Source: Mucilaginibacter sp. UR6-1 (lineage in GTDB: Bacteria > Bacteroidota > Bacteroidia > Sphingobacteriales > Sphingobacteriaceae). From it: a stretch of 64,000 nucleotides of DNA. The translations under genes were made by a program, and so were the position numbers. The stretch covers positions 62,001 through 126,000 of the forward strand of contig NZ_JAJIWP010000003.1 in the NCBI RefSeq assembly GCF_020880975.1. The letters run 5' to 3'. Of the stretch, positions 45,496-53,090 are shown in pieces. Position 1 is the stretch's first letter, and each line of letters starts with the position of its first letter. Under the pieces are notes generated by a model. That model was not told the origin of the DNA. It saw only the letters and a list, made by a program, of their open reading frames with translations, and made no database searches.

Positions 45496-45963
45496 TTGTC
45501 CGCATTACCGCTGCCAACAGGCTCAAACTGGCTGGTCTGTAATTTACTTTTCAACGAATTGGAGGATGCAACTTTTCACATTATAAAACCCGGCGATAGC
45601 ATAATGTATGGGAATTTTTTGCGGGCGAGGTCAGGTGTAACCTTGATCATTGGCCAGGAGTTTTTCAGACCGAATGATTGCCCGTTGATAGATTGCGCTT
45701 TACTGCACTTGCAATCCCAAATCTGTTATCCGCTTACAGCTCTGCAGAAATATGATCTTTTATTAATCACCGAGAAGATTGAGGATGTATCAAGAGGCAG
45801 ATATATTTTCAAGAATGAATATTTGCAGCAACTGTTACTGCAGGTTATGCATTTTGCTTTAAAAAATTTCAGTGCTTGCAAGCAGAACGATGTGTTAAAA
45901 TCACCTGTAAAAAGCAGTTTGTCTCCCGTGATTTTTAACGACACGGTTTTTTTAGCGAATTAG
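45496..45963 (+). pseudogene. Possible AraC-family regulator fragment (N-terminal domain only)
   Basis: 155 codons from a TTG start. The sequence (GSNWLVCNLLFNELEDATFH, then IIKPGDSIMYGN and LIIGQEFFR, and a helical end with IFKNEYLQQLLLQVMHFAL) resembles the ligand-binding N-terminal domain of Bacteroidota AraC regulators, as an inference only. No C-terminal helix-turn-helix follows in any frame. It shares its frame with the 45211 ORF, interrupted by one TAG. Likely a decayed regulator. Confidence 0.4.
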
Positions 45964-46100
45964 TTACAACATCATGTAACCCGGAAATAAATAACCGTAT
46001 GTTGTGCCCGGCTCTTTGCTAAAAGCCAGGATTCTCTCCGCCGGATCAAACCCTGGCTTAACATTGATACGAATATTCTTCAGCCAATCAATTCACTTAC

Positions 46101-47351
46101 TTATTGCCTGTCAATCCTGTATAATCTCCCCTGGTCTGTAATGGCATAAAGCGCCTGATCAGGACCTTGTATAATATCTCTGAATCTTTGATTTTCAGCG
46201 GCCAGTAACCTTTCCTCCCCGGTAACACGGTTATTTTCAATTACCAGCCTGATAATATGCGTTTGGGTTAGAGAACACAGGAAAAGGTTATTTTGCCATT
46301 CCGGTATCCTGCTACCTGCATAAAACGTGATGCCGCTTGGTGACACCACCGGGTCCCAGTAATAAACAGGTTGCTCCATGCCATTTTGCTGCTGTATAGC
46401 TGCACCTACAGCCTGCCCGCTGTATTCTATGCCGTAACTGATCACGGGCCAGCCGTAATTAGCCCCGGGGCGCAGCCGGTTGATCTCATCGCCACCGCGC
46501 GGTCCGTGTTCGCTTTCCCAAATGTCACCGGTTACCGGGTGAATAGCCAGGCCCTGGGGATTACGATGCCCTATGGTATAAAGCTCCGGCAAGGCACCTG
46601 GTTGATTAAATGGCGGGTTTCCGGCGGCGGCTGTTCCATTAGTTGTTATGCGGATAACCTTACCTATACTACTATTTACAGATTGTGCTTCTATTCTTAC
46701 TTCATTTGAAGTACGATCTCCAAAAGACACGAGCAGGTTTCCCATGGCATCAAAAATGATCCGTGAGCCATAATTGCTGGTTTGTGAAGATGGAGTGGTG
46801 GAGCTGTAGATAACGGTGGGTGATTCTATAGCGCTTTCATTAGTTGATAACCTCCCTCTGCCCACAGCTATGGCATTGCCGCCACCTACTGAACGGACAT
46901 ACGTCCAGTATATCATTCTGTTCGATTGGAAGTTCGGATCTACGGCTACATCCAGCAAACCGCCCTGACCCGAACTGTTTACAGCAGGAAACCCGGTTAT
47001 AGGCGAACTAACAGTACCTGTTGAAGTAACTATGCGCATGTTGCCCGCTTTCTCCGTGATCAGGAAACGATCATCAGGAAGCGTAGCGATTCCCCACGGG
47101 GCAGTTAGGGAAGAGGTAATGACACTCGTTTGTATAGCAGTGGTTGTGCGGATGCCTGAAATCCTCGTTTGCCCGTCAAACGCCGGCCTGTAACTGGCGT
47201 TTGCACGGCCGGTTTCAACAGGGTTTACGCTTGTTGTAGGGTTAGTCTCGTTATCAGATGTTGCGTTATTTTTTGAACAGCTTGCCAGTGTAATCAAGCT
47301 AACAGCAAGTAAAGTGGTTATTTTGGGGCAAAAATTGATACTTGTTTTCAT
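46101..47351 (-). CDS. PQQ-dependent sugar dehydrogenase family lipoprotein
   Basis: 416 residues. Lipoprotein signal with LASC (Cys about residue 25). Six-bladed beta-propeller of the soluble glucose/aldose sugar dehydrogenase (GSDH) family: LTAPWGIATLPDDRFLITEK, IGHRNPQGLAIHPVTGDIWE, EHGPRGGDEINRLRPGANYG. The conserved His-Arg-Asn-Pro-Gln motif that contacts PQQ is intact. Oxidises sugar aldehydes or alcohols in the periplasm if PQQ is available; no PQQ synthesis genes are in the window. 77 nt after the second IorB-like gene. Confidence 0.88.
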   Translation of the reverse strand: MKTSINFCPKITTLLAVSLITLASCSKNNATSDNETNPTTSVNPVETGRANASYRPAFDGQTRISGIRTTTAIQTSVITSSLTAPWGIATLPDDRFLITEKAGNMRIVTSTGTVSSPITGFPAVNSSGQGGLLDVAVDPNFQSNRMIYWTYVRSVGGGNAIAVGRGRLSTNESAIESPTVIYSSTTPSSQTSNYGSRIIFDAMGNLLVSFGDRTSNEVRIEAQSVNSSIGKVIRITTNGTAAAGNPPFNQPGALPELYTIGHRNPQGLAIHPVTGDIWESEHGPRGGDEINRLRPGANYGWPVISYGIEYSGQAVGAAIQQQNGMEQPVYYWDPVVSPSGITFYAGSRIPEWQNNLFLCSLTQTHIIRLVIENNRVTGEERLLAAENQRFRDIIQGPDQALYAITDQGRLYRIDRQ

Positions 47352-47428
47352 GATATGTTTTATAGATGATTCATTATCTGAGCTTACTCGTAAATAATGC
47401 CCTATGGTAGCACTGATATATTTCAGAC

Positions 47429-49531
47429 TTAAGCCAAATACTCTGCAAATGGCATTTTTCTGAATCGTTTACCGGTTGCTGAAAATAAAGCATTCGCCAA
47501 AGCAGGCGCTACAGGAGGGAGGCCGGGCTCTCCTAATCCGGTTGGCGCTTCGTCACTTTGAACAAATTTCACGTCGATGGCTAAAGGAGCATCATTTATA
47601 CGGAGGAACCTGTAAGCGTGAAAATTACTTTCGGCTACGGCTCCGTCTACAAATGTTATTTTGGGGAACATTGCGTGGCAAATACCGTCGACAATTGCAC
47701 CCTCAACCTGGTTTTCAGCGCCGCTCAGGTTAATAACCCTGCTGCAGTTCACTGCACAGTACACCTTCATTACCTTAGGTTTGCCGCCGATCATTTTCAG
47801 ATCAACAACCTGGGCTGCGTAAGAGCCAAAAGAAAACCAGGTAGCAAATCCCCTGTGTATGCCGTCAGGAGTAGCTCCCCAATTGCTCATTTTGGCTACC
47901 AGATCGATCACGCTTTTATATTTTTCAGGATCATATCCAAGGCGTCCGACGGGATCTGTTTTGGCCTTCGCTAATAATTGGAGACGATAGGCGACAGGAT
48001 CCTTTTTCAAGGCCGAACATACCTCGTCCAGGAAACTTTCCGCTGCAAAGGCTAAGGTATTCGCACCCGGTGCCCTCCACCAGCCCGTTGGGGTATTACT
48101 TTTCAATCCTTGCCCTTCCGAACGATAGTTGGCCAGCGCGCCGGCCACATAACTATCCCCACGTGGGCCTCCGCCGATACCTACGCCTGACTGATGCCAT
48201 CCGGTCAGGCCATCTTCGGTAAGTGCAGCACGATACCGGTACATTTCAGCAGGGCGATAGAAATCATTTTGCATATCGTCTTCACGCGTCCATTGTACCT
48301 GAACCGGGCTTTGCACCGCGGCGGAAATTAATGCTGCTTCGAGGCCGTTGTCAGACATTAACTTACGCCCGAATCCGCCGCCCTGGCGTGGCACGCCAAC
48401 CGTAATGTTTTTTTCGGGAATGCCCAAAGCTTTTGAAACTTCGTTTCTAACCTGCCCCGGAACCTGTGTCGGGCCATACAGTTCCGCTTTCCCGTTCTGC
48501 ACATCAGCAAAAAAATTAAGCGGCTCCATTTGTCCGTGAGATAGCGCAGGCAACTCATAGGTCACATCCAGTACTTTACTTGCACTTTGCATAGCAGCTT
48601 GCACATCACCGTCATTTCTTGCTGCGGATGGTGCGCCTTTGTCCAGCATTTCTTTAAAGGCAGCAAAGTGTTCGGCGCTGTTTTCCAGTTTTTCTGTTGC
48701 GTTCCACCGGATAACCAGCGCTTCGCGTCCTTTTTTAGCTGCCCATGTTGAAGCCGCAACAACGGCTACCGAATTTTTAAGTTTAATAACATGCTTAACA
48801 CCGCTTACTTTGCGGGCTGCAGTATCATCAACCGATGCCAGTGTTTTTCCGTAAGCCGGTGGCCGGGCAACCATGGCAAATAACATACCTTCACGGCGTG
48901 TGTCAATGCCATAAAGAGGCTTGCCCGTGGTTATCTTATGCGCATCCACATCTGTAATGCGGGTACCGATGAGTTTAAAATCCTTAGTTGCTTTTAGCGC
49001 GGGGCTGGACGGCACGGGCATAGTGGCCGCTTTTGAAGCCAGTTCGCCATAGGTTAATTTCTTCCCGCTGGGTTTATGCAGCACTTCTCCATTATCTGCT
49101 ATACATTCTGTAGCAGGCACGTTCCATGTTTGGGCGGCGGCAGCTACAAGCATCTCGCGGGCGGTGGCGCCCGCTGTACGCAAGGCAGTAAACCTGCCCC
49201 TCACAGATCCGCTTCCCCCCGCTGTTTGCCTGCCAAATTTAGCATCAAGCGGTGCCAGTTCAACCTTTACCTTTCTCCAGTCAACGGCGAGTTCCTCGGC
49301 CACAATAACCGGCAACGATGTTTTAACGCCCTGGCCGATCTCAGGATTTGGTGCAAGTAATACGATGGTATTGTCAGAGCCTATCCTGATGAACATGTTA
49401 AGATCAAAAGAAGAATCGACCGCAGTATCCGCCTTAACAGCCTGGTTCAGGAAAGAAAAGCTCAGCAGCATTCCCCCGGTTGATATGCCGGAGACTTTAA
49501 GAAAATGCCTTCTCGATATAGTTGGTTTCAT
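47429..49531 (-). CDS. Xanthine dehydrogenase-family molybdopterin-binding subunit (IorB-like), copy 2
   Basis: 700 residues. A canonical Tat signal SRRHFLKVSG at the start. Molybdopterin-binding parts with RQGGGFGRKL (about residue 392) and catalytic Glu in GLGEPGLPPV (about 665). It is clearly a paralogue of the gene at 39800-41953 but not closely identical, so substrates probably differ. This copy has no cytochrome gene attached. It starts 1 nt after the IorA-like copy 2 stop. Confidence 0.9.
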   Translation of the reverse strand: MKPTISRRHFLKVSGISTGGMLLSFSFLNQAVKADTAVDSSFDLNMFIRIGSDNTIVLLAPNPEIGQGVKTSLPVIVAEELAVDWRKVKVELAPLDAKFGRQTAGGSGSVRGRFTALRTAGATAREMLVAAAAQTWNVPATECIADNGEVLHKPSGKKLTYGELASKAATMPVPSSPALKATKDFKLIGTRITDVDAHKITTGKPLYGIDTRREGMLFAMVARPPAYGKTLASVDDTAARKVSGVKHVIKLKNSVAVVAASTWAAKKGREALVIRWNATEKLENSAEHFAAFKEMLDKGAPSAARNDGDVQAAMQSASKVLDVTYELPALSHGQMEPLNFFADVQNGKAELYGPTQVPGQVRNEVSKALGIPEKNITVGVPRQGGGFGRKLMSDNGLEAALISAAVQSPVQVQWTREDDMQNDFYRPAEMYRYRAALTEDGLTGWHQSGVGIGGGPRGDSYVAGALANYRSEGQGLKSNTPTGWWRAPGANTLAFAAESFLDEVCSALKKDPVAYRLQLLAKAKTDPVGRLGYDPEKYKSVIDLVAKMSNWGATPDGIHRGFATWFSFGSYAAQVVDLKMIGGKPKVMKVYCAVNCSRVINLSGAENQVEGAIVDGICHAMFPKITFVDGAVAESNFHAYRFLRINDAPLAIDVKFVQSDEAPTGLGEPGLPPVAPALANALFSATGKRFRKMPFAEYLA

Positions 49532-49532
49532 G

Positions 49533-50000
49533 TTACTTTGCTTTGTTTTTTTTAGCTGCTAAATGGATGGCTTTTCGTATCCTGACAAAAGTTCCGCACC
49601 GGCAGATGTTTCCGCCCATGGCATTATCGATATCTTCGTCGCTTGGATGCGGGTTTTCTTTCAACAGTACTGCGGCAGACATGATCTGGCCGGATTGGCA
49701 ATAACCGCACTGGGCAACATCTAACTCTTCCCAGGCTTGCTGCAACGGATGGTCGCCAGTTGAACTTAACCCTTCAATAGTGACAATCTTGCGGGTGCCC
49801 ACACCCGAAACCGGGAGCACACATGAACGGGCAGCCTGTCCGTCAACATGAACAGTACAAGCACCACATTGTGCCATACCGCAACCAAATTTGGTCCCTA
49901 CCAGGTTTAAATGGTCGCGCAGGACCCAAAGTAAGAGGGTATCAGCATCTGCTTCTGCTGATAATAAATTTCCATTGACAGAGAGCGTATATTTGGGCAT
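49533..50000 (-). CDS. (2Fe-2S)-binding subunit of molybdenum hydroxylase (IorA-like), copy 2
   Basis: 155 residues. Complete cluster ligand sets: [17 protein letters not shown] with SCVLPV, then [13 protein letters not shown] and [11 protein letters not shown]. Preceded by AAAGGA at good spacing for the ATG at 50000. Pairs with the adjacent IorB-like copy 2. The Moco operon (xdhC, MocA-like) ends about 320 nt upstream in the same direction. Confidence 0.93.
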   Translation of the reverse strand: MPKYTLSVNGNLLSAEADADTLLLWVLRDHLNLVGTKFGCGMAQCGACTVHVDGQAARSCVLPVSGVGTRKIVTIEGLSSTGDHPLQQAWEELDVAQCGYCQSGQIMSAAVLLKENPHPSDEDIDNAMGGNICRCGTFVRIRKAIHLAAKKNKAK

Positions 50001-50200
50001 GATCCTTTAATGTTTTAGAATATATTAACCGAGTTAGAATCCGGGTTGTTTTTTTATTCATAAAACTATCATTTAGGAGTTGTTTAGCCATAAAGAAAAT
50101 CAAACAAAACGCTGCAATTTTCAAACACTGCTAAAAGCATGACTTTTGTGCTGATGAATGCTATGTATGAATAATATATATCAATCGTTGTTCAGGTATT

Positions 50201-50269
50201 TTATTTCCATTGATGCGTTTCGCCCTCAAATACTTCCTTCCTCCAGATAGGCAGTTCCTTTTTAACCAT
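50201..50269 (-). pseudogene. Remnant of moaE 3' end (molybdopterin synthase large subunit)
   Basis: 22 codons reading MVKKELPIWRKEVFEGETHQ then WK and a stop. The segment KKELPIWRKEVFEG is the typical MoaE C-terminal signature (…VPIWKKE.F.DG..W), with the stop at the expected place. Nothing of the rest of MoaE (about 120 residues) is present; the frame is closed upstream. It joins directly to a MoaD-like start (50262-50333), as expected for an internal deletion. Confidence 0.7.
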
Positions 50270-50333
50270 GCTCCGCACACCGATCAGTGATCACTTCGGT
50301 TATACTGCCGAAGTTGATAATATTAATCTCCAT
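50262..50333 (-). pseudogene. Remnant of moaD 5' end (molybdopterin synthase small subunit)
   Basis: 23 codons beginning MEINIINFGSITEVI, the pattern of a MoaD/ThiS N-terminal strand, followed by 8 unrelated codons and a TAA. The ATG overlaps the last 11 bases of the MocA-like gene, the way a real downstream operon gene would. The C-terminal GG tail and about 60 residues of MoaD are missing. Confidence 0.6.
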
Positions 50334-50907
50334 ATTTTTTAAAAGCCTGGTAATCCTGTTCGGTGTCAATATCGATAACGCCTTCGGGGAAGGGGATAAC
50401 GAGTAGGTCATCCGGGTGGGTGATCGCTATTTTCTTAGCACCTTCATCTCCTTTCAAATTTTTAAGGTGATCAAAATAGGCTCTTTTAAATAGTATCGGC
50501 ACACCGATGGTATGGCCATAGCCGCTTGCTATGATATTGCGGTCAGACGCTTTGGCCGTATCCACCATTAACTGTAAGAAGCCGGCATTTGCAAATGGCT
50601 GATCACAGACCATAAATAGCACGGCCCGGAGCTTCAGGTCGTCAGATAACTGGCATATCGCTTTCCGTACAGACGATGCAATTCCTTCCACCCACTCCGC
50701 GTTATGCAAAATTGTTGGCTCCAGATGATCAATGGTACCGGCTATAGCCTCATGATCAGCGCCCAACACAACAACCACATTATGGCTGACCTGCTGAGCA
50801 TTGATCACTGCTTGTTGCAGCAAGGTCAGATCTTTGACGATTAAATTCTGCTTTGCCCTGCCCAGCCTGCTGGATGCACCCGCGGCTAATATGACTATAC
50901 TTAACAT
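50323..50907 (-). CDS. MocA/MobA-like nucleotidyltransferase for molybdenum cofactor
   Basis: 194 residues from the ATG at 50907, which has GGAG upstream; the start at 50958 would overlap xdhC. NTP-transferase signature LAAGASSRLGRAKQNL (about residues 6-21) and metal site VCDQPF (about 102). Such proteins attach CMP (MocA) or GMP (MobA) to molybdopterin; next to XdhC and molybdenum hydroxylases, the CMP-forming MocA role is more likely. The gap to xdhC is 16 nt. Confidence 0.85.
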   Translation of the reverse strand: MLSIVILAAGASSRLGRAKQNLIVKDLTLLQQAVINAQQVSHNVVVVLGADHEAIAGTIDHLEPTILHNAEWVEGIASSVRKAICQLSDDLKLRAVLFMVCDQPFANAGFLQLMVDTAKASDRNIIASGYGHTIGVPILFKRAYFDHLKNLKGDEGAKKIAITHPDDLLVIPFPEGVIDIDTEQDYQAFKKYGD

Positions 50908-50923
50908 TTTTAATTCTCCGCCT

Positions 50924-52054
50924 TTAGTGATTTTGAACTTCTGTACGTTTATGAACAAGCACTTTTTCTTTTAGGGGCCTACCATCGCGTTGCTTCATAA
51001 CGGACTGAATTTCGGCAACAATAGAAAGGGCTATTTCTTCGGCGTTCTCTGAACCTAAATCCAAGCCTGCCGGCCCATGCAGGTTTTCGGGTATTTTTGC
51101 GGATAGTAAAGATGAAGTTAGTTCTTCGATCATCCGGTCGAGCCGTTTTTTGGGGCCTAATACCCCAATATAGGGCGGGTTTAATGGCAGTAACTGTTCC
51201 AGCAATGCCAGATCGTAATTATAATTATGGGTCATCAACATAAAAACCGTGCGTTCGTCCGGTTGTAATTCTTTCATTACCGCTTCCGGTTTTGCAATGA
51301 TCCGCTTGTCGGCTATTGGGAATCTTTCAGGGGTGTTGTAATTGGCCCGGCCATCGGCAAGGGTAACGGTCCAACCTAAAACCTTGGCTATTTCAACAAG
51401 AGGCAAAGCATCGTTTCCTGCCCCTGCGATAATGAGTGATACCGCAGGTTCCAGCAGTTCAATAAAGCAGGTATAGCCGTTTTTATAAACGTAGGTTTTA
51501 TGATCCCGGTTACCCTCCTGAAGCACGTGTACCGCATCGTTTAAAATTTCTTCGGACATGATCTCGTGGTTCAGTTCACCTGTAACATGCCCCCCTCTTT
51601 CAACCAGCATGCATGTGCCGAATTGCGTTTTCTGCCGGTCATCCATGTTAAAAACAGTGATTAGCACAGCAGGATCACGTTTGCTCAAAAACGAACGGAG
51701 CAAACGGATAGGGGTTAATGGCTCCCCGGCATTGATCGGTTCGATAAGTATCTGGATGATGCCGTTGCAACCCAGGCCTACACCCAGTTTGGCATCGTCT
51801 TCATCAGTGGTATCGTAAGTAACCAGCATGGCTTTTTGCTGGCTTATCACCAGCCGGGCTTTGCGCAAAGCATCTCCCTCCAGGCAACCACCACTAATTG
51901 CCCCGGTCAACTCACCATCTTCAGTAACCAGCATTCGCGCACCGGCCCTGCGGTACGAAGATCCTTCAACCTGTACCACGGTTGCCAGTGCCGCTTTTTT
52001 TCCGAGTTTTTCTGCCTGGTCAAAAGCTTTTATGATTGCTGTAAGCTCTTTCAT
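50924..52054 (-). CDS. xdhC: XdhC/CoxI-family molybdenum-hydroxylase maturation protein
   Basis: 376 residues. N-terminal XdhC_CoxI domain with GSSYRRAGARMLV and GAISGGCLEGD (about residues 30-60), C-terminal Rossmann domain with LIIAGAGNDALPLVEIAKVL (about 211-230). XdhC chaperones bind the cofactor and help add its terminal sulfur for xanthine-dehydrogenase-type enzymes. This fits the two IorAB-like pairs in the neighbourhood, which belong to that enzyme family. The gap to moaA is 33 nt. Confidence 0.9.
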   Translation of the reverse strand: MKELTAIIKAFDQAEKLGKKAALATVVQVEGSSYRRAGARMLVTEDGELTGAISGGCLEGDALRKARLVISQQKAMLVTYDTTDEDDAKLGVGLGCNGIIQILIEPINAGEPLTPIRLLRSFLSKRDPAVLITVFNMDDRQKTQFGTCMLVERGGHVTGELNHEIMSEEILNDAVHVLQEGNRDHKTYVYKNGYTCFIELLEPAVSLIIAGAGNDALPLVEIAKVLGWTVTLADGRANYNTPERFPIADKRIIAKPEAVMKELQPDERTVFMLMTHNYNYDLALLEQLLPLNPPYIGVLGPKKRLDRMIEELTSSLLSAKIPENLHGPAGLDLGSENAEEIALSIVAEIQSVMKQRDGRPLKEKVLVHKRTEVQNH

Positions 52055-52087
52055 GTTGGGTTATAATTTCGTGAATGCCATTTTTGT

Positions 52088-53083
52088 TTAGCCTCCTAAT
52101 GAAGACATCGAGGTGTGAATATTTGATCCGCTCAATTTTTCTGCTTCAAACCCATCCCTGGCCCGATAACTCAGGGCTTGTTGTATCGCTTCTTTGATAT
52201 CTATGACATCGGCACCATTACGGATCAGATCACGCAGGTTTGCAACCGGCGGCCCGTACAGGCAGGTTCGCAATTCGCCTGTTGCTGATAACCTTACACG
52301 GTTACAGGTACCGCAAAAAGTTCGGCTGAATGATGGGATAATGCCGAAGGTTCCCTGGTAGCCATTAACCCGGTAATTAACTGAAGTAGAATTAACAGGA
52401 TCAATAAGAGGAATGATGGCTGCCTCATGCAACCTGATATGGTCATAGATCCTTTGATGGTCCCACATCATCCTTTCATTACTTTCTGCACTTCCATTAA
52501 ACGGCATTTCCTCTAAAAAGCGCACCGATAGCGGATAATCTTTAGTTAGTTTAACAAAAGGCATAATATCTTCTACATTCTTGTTTTCAGCCACTACGCA
52601 ATTCAGTTTTACTTCAAACCCATTTTGCAGCAAATCAAAGATACCTTTATAAACCTGTTGAAAACAGTCCCGGCGGGTGATACTGAAAAAGCGAACCGGG
52701 TCAAGAGAATCCAGGCTGATATTGATCTTGCGGATGCCCATCTCTTTTAATGCAGACTGATGCTTAGCTGACAAAGTGCCATTAGAGGTAATGGTAATTT
52801 CTTCCGGTTTACTTAAAGCGGATAAGCGGTAGAGGAAAGGTATAATTCCGTTGCGAACAAAAGGCTCACCACCGGTAATACGGATTTTTTTGATACCAAG
52901 CTGCACAAAAATGGCGGCGAGGTCATACATTTCCTGGAATGAAAGCAGTTCTGTACGCGGTGCAAAATTGATCCCTTTTTCAGGCATACAGTAATAACAC
53001 CGGAAGTTACAGCGGTCCGTTACCGATAGCCGCAGGTAATCCAGCTTTCTCCCGTATTGATCAATTAATTGGGTTCCGCTCAT
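52088..53083 (-). CDS. moaA: GTP 3',8-cyclase MoaA
   Basis: 331 residues from the ATG at 53083; the longer start at 53131 reads into the receptor gene. Radical-SAM enzyme for the first step of molybdopterin synthesis (GTP to 3',8-cH2GTP). N-terminal cluster CNFRCYYCMPEKG (CxxxCxxC) and C-terminal cluster CGTCNRVRLSATGELRTC are both intact, and the protein ends in the conserved Gly-Gly needed for activity. It starts 7 nt after the TonB receptor's stop. Confidence 0.96.
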   Translation of the reverse strand: MSGTQLIDQYGRKLDYLRLSVTDRCNFRCYYCMPEKGINFAPRTELLSFQEMYDLAAIFVQLGIKKIRITGGEPFVRNGIIPFLYRLSALSKPEEITITSNGTLSAKHQSALKEMGIRKINISLDSLDPVRFFSITRRDCFQQVYKGIFDLLQNGFEVKLNCVVAENKNVEDIMPFVKLTKDYPLSVRFLEEMPFNGSAESNERMMWDHQRIYDHIRLHEAAIIPLIDPVNSTSVNYRVNGYQGTFGIIPSFSRTFCGTCNRVRLSATGELRTCLYGPPVANLRDLIRNGADVIDIKEAIQQALSYRARDGFEAEKLSGSNIHTSMSSLGG

Positions 53084-53090
53084 GTATATT

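Noticed and set aside
46371..46709. Plus-strand 112-codon frame inside the sugar dehydrogenase gene
   Set aside because: Antisense shadow of a well-recognised beta-propeller gene.
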